The notes below the pieces were generated by a model. That model was not told where the DNA came from, searched no databases, and saw only the letters and a list, made by a program, of their open reading frames with translations. Source: Stachybotrys elegans (Eukaryota; Ascomycota; Sordariomycetes; Hypocreales; Stachybotryaceae). Taken from it: 64,000 bases of DNA. Below, in pieces: positions 54,532-64,000 of the stretch. The translations under genes were made by a program, and so were the position numbers. Where the stretch lies: assembly GCA_020746835.1 (NCBI GenBank), contig JAGPNK010000031.1, positions 163,919-227,918 of the forward strand, given 5' to 3'. Each line of letters opens with the position of its first letter. The stretch's first letter is position 1.

Positions 54532-55273
54532 ATGAACTACGTCTCGCCATATTACGACCCAAATCAGCTCGGCTATTCCGAGGAACCAAACTGGCTGCCG
54601 CAACACAATCAAGGACCCAGAAGTGGAGGCATGCCGTTGATAGAATACGGCAAGGCGCAGGACGTGGATCTAGAGAAGTGGCTCAATTACCAGCGACAGC
54701 TGGAGCGACAGCTGGGTGCAGTATTCGAGGACATCTCGAGGGGGTCGTTAGAGAATGCTTCTGACACATTATTGGAGATTTCCAACCAGCTCCTGTCACA
54801 GGTGGATGATCTAGGTAGGGCTCGTCCTTTTAGCGAGTACTGAACCTGGCAGAGCAGATTGTTGCTAACTGGTAGCAGGTTTAAGCAGGGACGATTCGAG
54901 CCTTCATTCAGACCGACTCAAGCTTTGGAACGATTTTAATCATGCCTGGCTGGCTCTTGGCCGTCAACAACAAAAGCTCATGACTTCCGGGCAGCAACTG
55001 CCACGAGAACAGCAACTCATGTCACATGAGACAGTTTCCAAGATGGGCAATGAGCTAGTCCGTTTATGTGACTTGATCGAGCGGCATGGATTGGTAGACT
55101 ACCAGTACGGCGTTTGGGAGGAGCAAATTGAGAGCGGTAAGCATCTCTTGTTACCGCCAAAACTACGCTGTCTAATTATCTACCTTCTAGTTCTCGAGGA
55201 GTGTCTTGACCTCCTTGAACGCGAGCATGATCAGTCGGCGGCTATCGACAGCGGGAGACAAGGGAACGCATAA
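54532..55273 (+). CDS. Conserved fungal protein of unknown function, 207 residues
   Basis: The model joins 54,532-54,814, 54,879-55,136 and 55,191-55,273. Both introns have good borders (GTAGGG to AGCAG with branch GCTAAC; GTAAGC to TTCTAG). The middle and end are helical: DVDLEKWLNYQRQLERQLGA, ISNQLLSQVDDLGLSRDD, LKLWNDFNHAWLALGRQQQK, and ELVRLCDLIERHGLVDYQYG followed by VWEEQIESVLEECLDLLE. This pattern, especially the GLVDYQYGVWEEQI stretch, is one I associate with a conserved but unnamed family in filamentous fungi. No catalytic motif is visible; a scaffold or adaptor role would be a guess. The in-phase exons show it is a real gene. Confidence 0.75.
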
Positions 55274-56457
55274 TACTAATGTGATGTTCGTCCCTTTTGC
55301 AGCAAGGTTGCTCCTGCGCTCGTAAAAGCGTCCTCTGGGTCTACTCCCCTTACCTTGCCATACGAAGCGCCGGCTTCAATCATTCATTATATACAGGATT
55401 GCTGGGGGAGAGATCATATGATCTGACAAGAAGTAGTAGCTAATAGAATTCGGTGCTGTTTCGCGCCTTAATTAGTTGATTGGTTTCTCTGATAAACTTT
55501 GGGGTCTGTATATTAGAATCCTCCCCTTTTAGCATCCGCATTCATCAAACTTTTGCATAAAAATGCGCTGGTGCGGCCAGAAACCTATATAGCGGCTCTA
55601 AGCGTATCTCGGTAAGGGTTTATTAGTTTTATTGCCGAGGTGCAGTAAATGGTTGTTGCTGGTGGCAATTCTTCATTTCATTACATTGGCACTAAACAAA
55701 AGAGGCTTTCTGCTACACAAGATTGATTCTAACAGTAGTAGGCTTTAAATATTCTAGCACAAGCTCCCACGGTATATTATTGGGTAACTTCAAAAAGATA
55801 TTACAACCCCAAGAAAGAAGAACGACTTTACAATGGCCCAGGGAAACCGGGTTTGTCTATTTCCCTAACGAGCTCATTCAGCATGCTTGAGGGTCTGATA
55901 CTATACGGGTTCTTTACCCCTTATTCGTTATGAACTCATCAACTGTTCTCCAGGGCTACCTCCCCGGGCACTGCAGTAGGGAGATATTGGGGTCTCAGTC
56001 TTGATCGACAGAAATCTCAGATGGCGCGCCTAATAAGCTTGCTCAACGCGTCAGACCGGCGATAAGAGAGCGGTTGCATGATGCAGGGCCTGTGTATTTC
56101 TAGAGATTCAAGTCTTTATCAAATATGATAGCTCCTAAGAACACTATAGAATGTAACTTAGGATAATGTTATTCTATCTGACTGTGCTGTGCTCTAATAG
56201 GGTTATGTGTTTGATATTTGGTTTTCTATCGGCAATCCTTCGTGCTGAAATTCGATATGAGGTTCTATGCCTTTTCTTTGCGCCCAATCCCAGTATGCGA
56301 TTTTCTCAATCATAACGCCATGCTGCTGAGTTATAAGCCACTGCCGATAAATTGATATCAATCTCATGCCAAGATATTTCTTACCCTTCCAACCTATTAT
56401 TCTGTAGTCGTGTTTCTCATGAAGATAATGCCTTTAAACTCTCGCTCAAGTGCCCTC
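55274..56457. other. Intergenic, AT-richer than surroundings
   Basis: Nothing recognised. This is the 3' flank of both neighbours. Confidence 0.4.
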
Positions 56458-57786
56458 TCATACTGCAATTTGGACCGAATTGCCCCGATCGAGGCGTCGT
56501 CGCTTGGGGGCTGGAGGTTCCACCGTGGCATCCTCGAGGCTGCGGTTAAAAACCTCGGCGAGCACAGTGCGTTTCCTCGTCCTGCTCTTTGGCGTGTTGT
56601 CCGTTTCCCATCTTTCAATTTCAGATGGTTCAAACGGGCCGACGACTTCGGTGCCCAAAGCCTTGCCCAGCCCCTCTCGTAGCCCAAGAATCGGCCAAAT
56701 GGGGACCCTGGTGTACTCAATCCTGAGACCAGACTTCTCATCATCATCGACAGAAGGTGCTCTGCGTGGCCTATGAAACCTGTCTAGAAATTTGGCTGTC
56801 ACATGGCCCGTGTATACGATAAACTCTGCGGTATCGATATCGTACGTCAGGACCCTGACCTTGGTGTCGTGAAAGTCTGGGCGAGGCAGCGGACCGTTTC
56901 CTGTGAACCACACTGAATTTCTTCGTGAAGAGGGAGGAGGTATTCCATAGAACTGCCGCTGGGCCATGGCCAGAATAACGCCTATGATATGCGCATCCTC
57001 ATCGAGATTTGCAGGCGCCATCTGCTTTGATTGAAGCTCATGGAGTCGCTGGACGGGCACATTGATAGTCCCGTTCGGGCAGGGAAATATACGGAATATC
57101 CGCTTCCGGATGGATGCCACATGTGGTTTGGCAACATAGCAGACCATGGGTGTAGGAGCCGGAAGGGAACATCTGGGACTTGACTGGGCGGATGGCAAAT
57201 TGAAAGAGTCGGCTGGCAGCGTAGCTTCCGAGCTAAAGGACGAGGATGGTGACGGGATCTCCAGCGGTTTGTTCCACAAGAAGTTGATTTTGACGGAGTC
57301 GCGATAGACGTGACGCCCGAAAAATAAGTGCAAATCCTGGAGCGTCTGGGGGTTACTGAAAGCCTTGGGCCAGAGCGTCTCGAGGATGGTCTGGATAGGA
57401 CTCGTGGTGCGGAAGGCGATGGGCGTAGAGGGGATGAGGATTTCGGTCAAGGCCTCGTTGAGTTTCTTGATCGTGTCTGACGGTCGCATATGGCCGCTTG
57501 ATGGTGAAGAGCCAGGGATCGTAGGAGGCACAGGCTCGGTGCAAGGGGGAAGCTCATTAAAATGGACGCCGAGCAGCTCAGTGTGGCGATCGGTCCAGCA
57601 GATTGGGCGCAAAAACAGGGAAAGGCCTGCATTCTGGCGCATGATGTCGTAAAGTGAGCCTCTGGGACCTCGCTGGCGGTGCTGCGTAGTGGAGGCTCCA
57701 TGTTGCGCCACAGACTCAGCGTCAGGAGACTCAGCGTCAGGAGCCGGGCGCCCTTTTAGATCTGAGGCGGGGAGCGACGCAGTCAT
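56458..57786 (-). CDS. Conserved-looking fungal protein with C-terminal basic signal, 442 residues
   Basis: A single-exon frame from ATG 57,786. No domain is recognised. Conserved-looking blocks are LFLRPICWTDRHTELLGVHF, LQDLHLFFGRHVYRDSVKIN followed by FLWNKPLE, RKRIFRIFPCPNGTINVPVQ, HIIGVILAMAQRQFYG and KVRVLTYDIDTAEFIVYTGH. The C-terminus has PAPKRRRLDR, a likely nuclear localisation signal. The Pro/Ser-rich N-terminus looks disordered. Third-position composition and the lack of interruptions indicate a functional gene. Molecular role unknown. Confidence 0.7.
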   Translation of the reverse strand: MTASLPASDLKGRPAPDAESPDAESVAQHGASTTQHRQRGPRGSLYDIMRQNAGLSLFLRPICWTDRHTELLGVHFNELPPCTEPVPPTIPGSSPSSGHMRPSDTIKKLNEALTEILIPSTPIAFRTTSPIQTILETLWPKAFSNPQTLQDLHLFFGRHVYRDSVKINFLWNKPLEIPSPSSSFSSEATLPADSFNLPSAQSSPRCSLPAPTPMVCYVAKPHVASIRKRIFRIFPCPNGTINVPVQRLHELQSKQMAPANLDEDAHIIGVILAMAQRQFYGIPPPSSRRNSVWFTGNGPLPRPDFHDTKVRVLTYDIDTAEFIVYTGHVTAKFLDRFHRPRRAPSVDDDEKSGLRIEYTRVPIWPILGLREGLGKALGTEVVGPFEPSEIERWETDNTPKSRTRKRTVLAEVFNRSLEDATVEPPAPKRRRLDRGNSVQIAV

Positions 57787-59410
57787 GTTAAATGGATCTC
57801 CAGTAGGGTATGTTGAAAAGAGGAAACTGTCGATGGAGGTCTGTCAGGACAAAGGAAGAAGGAAGAGATTGCGTGGGCCAACAAATTAGAGGGTGATACC
57901 CGACGCTTTGTGTTTCTTGTTTGCCCTTTGATTGACGAACTGATGAGAGAAAATGTGGTGGCTTCAGTGTGTGTAACAGGATTCAGGAGAAAGATTGGAA
58001 AGTATGGTCAGCCACAGCCAAGATAACCAAGATGCCAAACGTGAATCCCCCCTCACTGCGCGTGCAGGCTTCCCTCCAACACGTCCAACAAGCGAAGTCA
58101 CATGACTCGGGGCAGCCAAGTGTCAATCACGGTTAGCGCCGCATGGCCCTACCCGGTACCTATGCGCACGCAAATTTTCGATGAGAACAGGTTCCATAAA
58201 CAATCATTTCGGATCAGGCAACATAAGCGATCAATGCATCCTACCCATTAATAACAGGGAGCTCGTTGCTAGCAAGTGAAACAGCGATCGAGGCATCTGA
58301 TGCATGCAAGCCGATCAAGCCGGTCGAAAAGGCGCGGTGGTCATAAGTATTGATCTGGTGATCCTGCTGGACATGCTTCGACACCGCAAGCATTTACTTT
58401 GGGCAGTTCAGAGGCTAGCAAGTAAGCGATTATTACTGAGTTAATAGCATCAACCAACCTCCAAAGATGGGTGCGATGGAATAGCCAGATGAAAGACTTG
58501 CTTGCCTTGTTTATTTCCCGAGGCGCCACATGACTACAACCTCACCTTAGTGCAGCTATGCGCCTACACGTCACGGGCCAAAGGCTCAATAAGATAGAGA
58601 CTATTCCCATAGCAATGCGCTGTTCCCTCTTTCTTTTGCGAGCCATCATCCGATCGTGCCATATCCCACGATTTGGCCGCATGGGGCCATCACTCACATC
58701 ATGCCGGATGGTCCCGTGTCTGAAGGATAGAGAGGCATACCACCTGCTTGTGAGGTCGCGGTGCCGCCCTCCTTGCTTCTTTATCTGCTTATTCTTCTTC
58801 TCACAATGTCGCTATTCAACAAGGTGCGAAAACCGGCCGCGTCTGCTACGTAAGCGCCTGCACATGAGGCGGGTGTCCCAGCTCTAGATCCCCAGCTCGT
58901 CTTTGCTGGGACCGGTAGATCAGATCAGTAAAACCTCAATTCTTTGGTGAGTGTTGCGCAGGTATCTATGGGCAAACCTTCTCCGCTATACATTGGGGCT
59001 TTGCATGGGTAGATGAGAAGAAATATGTAGGGATATCTCTCTGAATCTTATTGTCTTGCTTCTATTAATGCACCAGTCTAGTTGCCAACCAACAGGGGGC
59101 ATTGGCAAATCGCTATCCATACCTGTGTCCTTTCCCTAAATCACAGAGAGACCTCAGAACGCCTATGTTGCCTTGGGATCTAGATGATGCGCACTTGGTT
59201 CCTGGATTGGGTTTCAACCTACGGTCTGTCGATTCCTCCATCCTGCCCATGACAGGTCCCCTCCTCCTCATGTCTTTACAAACGTGTCCTGAGAATCCGG
59301 GGTGGAAACCCTTTGCTATAATTTAATCCATAAGTGCGACCAAGTATTTATCCAGTGCAGTAACAAGAATACAGTAGCCGTTGCGCTTATATCGAGTCAG
59401 TGAAGGTTGG
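57787..59410. other. Intergenic region
   Basis: The first 300 bases are probably the promoter of the 442-residue gene. The rest shows short frames only, and I recognise nothing in it. Confidence 0.4.
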
Positions 59411-60854
59411 TCAGCTCCTCTTGTCGGGCTCAGGGTGAATGCGCCGGGCTTCGACTTGACGTTTCCTTTCGAGCTTGGCATAGTGGAGGCCACAGGCGTT
59501 ACAAAGAGTTCGGGCACCGTCTGGACCGCGTCGCCATTCAGGCGTATCGACCCGATTGCAGCTGTGACATCTCCCCGGCGGGGCAGCTCGCTGCTTTGAA
59601 GGTGAGCTTACGCCTATCCAAACGGCATGACTGGATGAACTTACTCCCCGGCGTTTCTTGACCTCTGCTGCCATGGGATATGCAGGTTTGCCGCCTTCCG
59701 TGTACATCGTAACGTCGGGATCCTCTTCGTAGGGCCCCTTTGGCTTGATTCCTTCGCGGGCTCTGTCGTTCTGCATCGTCACCACAACAGGTTCCCTCAT
59801 CCGTTCCAGCGACCGCTTCAGAAGATCGGCGTTGAGGAGCATCTTGGCCATTTCTCGCTCCGTGGGGAGTCTGTCCGGGCCGTGGTGAGATCCGCCTTGT
59901 TGTTCCTGAGCGATTCGACCATACGCCTCTGCAATGGTGAAGATGGTTCGCGCAGCACTCCCGATCTAGAAAACCAAATCAGATCAGCCTACGATAATTT
60001 GTGTCGTCGGTATGTATCTTTACTCACCCTACTCAGTGAGTCTTGGTAGCCCCAGCTTTCAATGTGCCTATTGACGGGTGCGTCGTATCGGCTGTGAGCG
60101 TATTCGGCGTCGTCCGGATGAACATGAGGTCCTCGAGTATCATAGTGGACTTGCATGTGGTGATGAGCATGCTTGGGAGAAATGGGGTAGCCAGCAGGCA
60201 GAGGCATCTGGCCCGGTGGAAACTGTCCAGGCCCGTAGGGCGCCACGGGAGGCGGTGGGTGTGAGTGTGCATAGCCGTTCGCAAGAGGGTGTGGTTCGCC
60301 TGGCTTTTGCGACCCCGGTACGTGATGTGGTGGAACCTCGGGCTTGAGAGGTGGGCTGGAGTGTATGTTGATAGGGGGAAGCCCTGGCCATCCATTGAAG
60401 TAACCTGTGGAAGAATCTGCAAAGGCTGGAAGGGGTTCCTGTAGAGAAGGATATGGGGCAGCTGAGTGAATCTGCAGAGGCGAATGCTTGTCCGCGTCAG
60501 GATAGTGGCGCGTTACTGCTGGGCCATATGGTGAAGCCAGGCTGGAGCCAGGCTGCATGCCCGGAGGGCCCGAGGGGGATACTGGTCTGGCTTCGCTCCT
60601 GAAATAACCTCGGAGAGGGGAGGCAATGACTGACGGATGGTCGGGTCGCTCCCCTCAACGGGCCTCCTTGGCTCATTGGTCGGGATCACGTTGGAGATGC
60701 TGGGCGAGGGTCCGGAGGGATGCGGCGAGTAGGTAGATTGAGGATATGGGGCAGGGTATGAGTATTGCGGATGATAGTGGGCGCCCGGGGCGAGAGCAGT
60801 CGCAGCGGTCATGGGTAATGCCGGCTGTTCACGATGCACTGGCACGGGAGCCAC
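59411..60854 (-). CDS. GATA-type transcription factor, NsdD/SUB-1-like
   Basis: Exons: about 60,854 to 60,028 (with one frame correction near 60,560-60,580), 59,965-59,645 and 59,590-59,411; introns of 62 and 54 nt. The zinc finger near the C-terminus is CHSCNRVDTPEWRRGPDGAR then TLCNAC. It is preceded by LSRIGSAARTIFTIAEAYGR and a Pro/Tyr/His-rich N-terminus (HYHPQYSYPAPYP, LPPLSEVISG), an arrangement I know from NsdD of Aspergillus and SUB-1 of Neurospora, which govern sexual development and light responses. The family's usual first codon appears as GTG at 60,854; the first in-frame ATG is 60,812, and an upstream exon starting near 60,950 (MERADPGSQQ) is possible. Exon 1 changes frame by one base after PDQYPP, too abruptly for an intron. 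Confidence 0.8.
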
Positions 60855-62644
60855 AAAAAGACGAGTCCCGGGAGAGAGGGAGGATGATGGGATTTATAGA
60901 ATCCAGGGAGACATACCTTTGCTGAGAACCAGGGTCGGCCCGTTCCATAGCAAATCAGGACGATCTGGAGGAACCCCAAGCCCAAAACGCATCTGACTTG
61001 GTGCGAATGTAAACAGGCCATAATTCACCAGTCCGTTGACCGCGCCAGCACCCTTGACGGTATGGGTAATTAGCCAGCTGGGATGCCAAGGCAAGGGGGA
61101 AACCGTCCCAATCTGAAGTACTAGGCAAACTCGCTCGATTTGCAGGGGCACCTAGTCTGGCCACCTGCAGCAGCCAGGGATTACGGGTGTGAACAGCGGG
61201 TGCAGAATCAAGACCCTTACCCTGTCTAGCGCTCTCTCAGCGGTTCTTTAATTACCCCCAGCATGCTGGCTGTCGGATCGGTTCCTTGCTTCATCCTCGC
61301 CGACATAGCAGATTGGCATGCCAGGGAGGGCTATTGGAGGCTGAACAGGGGGGCAGAACCGCGTTTTAACTCCCGATTCCCGAGATGCAAGCCTGCGTGT
61401 GTTGTGACAGTGTTCTAGCATACTGCTGCCTGCCTTTACCAAAGAAGCTTGAGAGCATACCTATTGCGGCACGCTGGCTCAGCAGGCAGCATAGCAGTGG
61501 CACCACACGGTAGTTAGGTGGGCACATGGACTAGTCGGGAGTCTGCTGCATCGATTGCGGCTTGCTCGCTTCTCGCAATGCTCCGTACATAAGATGCCCC
61601 TTGGATTGCTCCACCAGATCTCTCCTGGCCCGTCATTGCTCCAGTGGATCGCCAGTATTTCTTGTGCCTCAAGCCTTATTTCGGGACCAGGGTGGGGTGC
61701 AGCTCCGACGCTTGCGATTAGTAGTTGTTTTTCGTCGCCGTTTGTCTCCGTCAGGACTAGAATTCCCGGCTTCTGCTGGCTCCTTGTCGACGTCGGGCTT
61801 CCCGTCCGAACAATTATCGGTATTAATCCTTTGACAGCCCTCCGCGCTCATGTTGGCTTTGGCCACTGTAAGGCCTTGTTTCGCGACTGGCAGAGATATG
61901 GAGTATTATATATAATATACCGCGTCGTTTGGCTTGTGGTCTCTCGCAGTGCCCCCGCCGATTCGTCGGAGGTAGAGGGCTAACGCTCATGAGGTGAACC
62001 TGCTCCTCGGGGGTTGTGAGATTGCCTTCCGATGATCGCTGGCGGTGATGGAGTATACCACTTTCGATTGAGGACTCTTGGTACAGCTAGATGTCTACTG
62101 TCGATGCTCTCCTATCAAGTAGCGCTGAGATGGTGGGGTGGCTCGAATACATTAGGTGGATGCGTTAATAATTGAGACTTATTAGTCGGGGATACTGGCT
62201 TATGTTCATATCTCCCAGTCATTCGACTAGAGTATTCCATTATCGACTGACTCCCTTCCATTGCTTTCTGGGTTAGTCCACTTAGAGTATGTTGGGCGAG
62301 GGAACCAACAAATTGCCTAGGCACTGACTACCTTTGTCCCTGATCAACTAGATCTTGGGGGTCGCAATTGCGCGTCGAACGATTGGATGCCGTCCGATTG
62401 CTCCATATATCTGAGCCTGCACGTTGCCCCAGCACACTCAAGGGATAGATCAGACCTCCTCTGGTGCACCTTGGCTCCGACACTACAGAACGGCCAGGAA
62501 GGTCCAGCCATGTCAGAGTAGGTATGAGTCCCCGATTACTTTTCATTACACCGGGGGGGGGGGGCAACTTTAATGCGGGATATTATATTACACCAGATGC
62601 ATCAGTGTCGACCGTAACGGCTTCGCGTCATGTTTTATTAAACT
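60855..62644. other. Upstream region of the GATA factor and intergenic spacer
   Basis: A long non-coding stretch, as is common upstream of developmental regulators. It contains a run of twelve G at 62,553-62,564. No gene is supported; open frames at 61,555-61,983 look random. Confidence 0.4.
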
Positions 62645-63952
62645 TTATTGTTGTCTCCTTGAAGTCACGGTCTTTCCCATTGGGGCACAGGGTTGGAAAT
62701 TTTCACATAATCTGTGCGCTCGCAGGCAGCTACAAGCGAAGCAAGGTGCTGTATGCACCGTAGAGCGGCGAATAAGAAAAGAAAGAAGAAAATATTGACC
62801 TTGTTCAAGTCCGATGCATTGATATGCGTAGGATGGTGATAGTGGATGGGCAGGCAGGGCCTCAAGGCCGACCTGCTGGCGGCACCAGTTGGTGACGGCA
62901 TTCCACTCCGGCCTGTAGCTGGATAGCTCTGTCGAGAGCTCCTCGACTATCCTGGCACCCAAGAAGCGCTTCCACCACATGCCGTCCATGGTGCTCAGGA
63001 GGACACCAAAGTGTAGGAAGAGGAGGAGCATAAAGGGCTCCTCCTGTCGCAGCTCCTCACGGAAGTCGCCGTCGGCGTGCAGCACCCACGAGACAGCGCA
63101 CAGCTCTCTTCTGTAGATGGTCTCGAGCTTCTGTATTGCCTTTTCTAGCACGACGTGGCGGTAGCTGCTCGGTTCCACGACCTGGGCGAGCAGTTCACGC
63201 ATGACGACGGCTTGGGGCCAGACCTCGCCCGTGCCGAGCTGCGGCTCGAGGAGGTCCATAGCGTCGGCCAGCGGGCTTTGACCGATCCACTGGCGGCTGT
63301 GCTTGATGACGGAGCCGATGCCCTTGAGGGAGTCGACGATTCGTAAAACAGACTTGACCGGCAGCTCCGTTTCATCGTCGCGGCCAAAAGGCAGGAAGGG
63401 CGAAACGGTTCCGGAGACCATGATGAGTAGCGAGCAGGCGTAGATGGCGTCGCTGTTATCCAGCGATATGAGCCTCAGGGCAGCTCGTAGTCCCGAAAAG
63501 GTCTGGTTGAGGTGCTCGAGCGCGGCATGAACGAGCGGACGAGCGGCCACGCTGTCTGTTATATCCGTGGCCAGGTGCAGTAGCGTGACGGCCACGACAG
63601 CGTGCCAGAGGAACTCATGTCTGAGGGCCTCGCGGCCCACGTAGCCACGGAACAGATCGGCGCCGCGGACAGTAAAGGTTTTGCACGTCTCGGTGCACCA
63701 GTGGTGCATGATGGCAGCGTCCGAGACGGCTGATAGGCTGGGCATGACGGCGCGGCCGGGAGACGAGGACTCGACTGACGAGTGGTGCTGCTGGTGATGC
63801 TGCTGGAGGCCTTGTCGACGCGAGAAGCGGCAGTCCTCGGAGCGCTGGGTGCAGTTTGTGCAGCGAGGCATCCTCTCATCGCATTTGACTCGGCGCTTGC
63901 GGCACTGGTCGCATCCGAATCGCGACTTGCGGTGAGGTCGTTTCGACGGCAT
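62645..63952 (-). CDS. Zn(II)2Cys6 transcription factor
   Basis: The frame from ATG 63,952 is 435 residues. The zinc cluster at residues 14-41 has Cys spacing 2-6-6-2-6 (CDQCRKRRVKC, CTNCTQRSEDC). It is preceded by KRPHRKSRFG, an arrangement seen in sterol-regulator (UPC2-type) and similar fungal families. A regulatory domain follows (HHWCTETCKTFTVRGADLFR, LRHEFLWHAVVAVTLLHLAT, VLRIVDSLKGIGSVIKHSRQ). An intron may begin at GTCAATATTTTC near 62,805, so the exact C-terminus (after YAYQCIGLEQ) is uncertain. It is the likely source of, or close relative to, the fragments at 53,165-53,560 and 39,565-39,890. Target genes are unknown; no biosynthetic cluster is visible inside the window, though one could lie to the right. 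Confidence 0.8.
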   Translation of the reverse strand: MPSKRPHRKSRFGCDQCRKRRVKCDERMPRCTNCTQRSEDCRFSRRQGLQQHHQQHHSSVESSSPGRAVMPSLSAVSDAAIMHHWCTETCKTFTVRGADLFRGYVGREALRHEFLWHAVVAVTLLHLATDITDSVAARPLVHAALEHLNQTFSGLRAALRLISLDNSDAIYACSLLIMVSGTVSPFLPFGRDDETELPVKSVLRIVDSLKGIGSVIKHSRQWIGQSPLADAMDLLEPQLGTGEVWPQAVVMRELLAQVVEPSSYRHVVLEKAIQKLETIYRRELCAVSWVLHADGDFREELRQEEPFMLLLFLHFGVLLSTMDGMWWKRFLGARIVEELSTELSSYRPEWNAVTNWCRQQVGLEALPAHPLSPSYAYQCIGLEQGQYFLLSFLIRRSTVHTAPCFACSCLRAHRLCENFQPCAPMGKTVTSRRQQ

Positions 63953-64000
63953 GGAGAAGAAGGGGGATATGCGGCGCAAAACCGCTGGCAGCTTAGTAGC

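Noticed and set aside
1..64000. CRISPR arrays, rRNA genes, group I introns, biosynthetic gene cluster core enzymes
   Set aside because: None seen. The interspersed repeats are transposon-like and not regularly spaced, and no polyketide or peptide synthetase motifs appear.

Overview
The window looks like nuclear DNA of a filamentous ascomycete, most likely a Sordariomycete and probably Hypocreales-like. Genes carry short GT-AG introns (about 45-105 nt). The recognisable genes are typical of that group: a BLM10/PA200 proteasome activator, an NsdD/SUB-1 type GATA factor, Zn(II)2Cys6 regulators, a BCS1-type AAA ATPase, and a relative of the xylanase regulator XlnR/XYR1. The species assignment is inference.

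Layout. Positions 1-12,000 are accessory-like. The left 1.7 kb is an inverted, diverged copy of about 7,345-9,290. Each arm carries an open frame related to the mismatch-repair protein MSH2, and the right-arm copy (8,859-10,553) has lost its P-loop. Between the arms lie a BAH-PHD chromatin-reader gene (4,974-6,437) and transposon relics. A broken calpain gene follows (12,235-14,039). Positions 14,500-24,000 are core-like: a Zn2Cys6 regulator (minus) and BLM10 (minus). Positions 24,000-46,500 alternate intact genes (an F-box protein, a CCCH/NYN-like protein, a BCS1-like ATPase) with repeat-filled gaps. They also hold a short C2H2 factor and an XlnR/XYR1 relative without its DNA-binding domain (47,078-49,063). 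Positions 49,700-64,000 hold small uncharacterised genes, a 442-residue nuclear-looking protein, an NsdD-like GATA factor and a Zn2Cys6 regulator at the right edge. Fragments of that last gene lie at about 53,165-53,560 and 39,565-39,890.

Themes. First, a terminal-inverted-repeat element family (core CCTTTCCTCTTG) is scattered from 2 to 49 kb in more than ten mostly incomplete copies. Second, several conserved genes are present as truncated paralogues (MSH2 twice, calpain, XlnR/XYR1, a C2H2 factor, a Zn2Cys6 factor twice). Some of these keep long open frames despite strong divergence. Third, two otherwise healthy core genes (BLM10 and the GATA factor) each need one frame correction and a third has an in-frame TGA. 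This points to either assembly indels or real recent lesions. I saw no convincing tRNA, rRNA or CRISPR. All calls are from reading the sequence; no database search was run.
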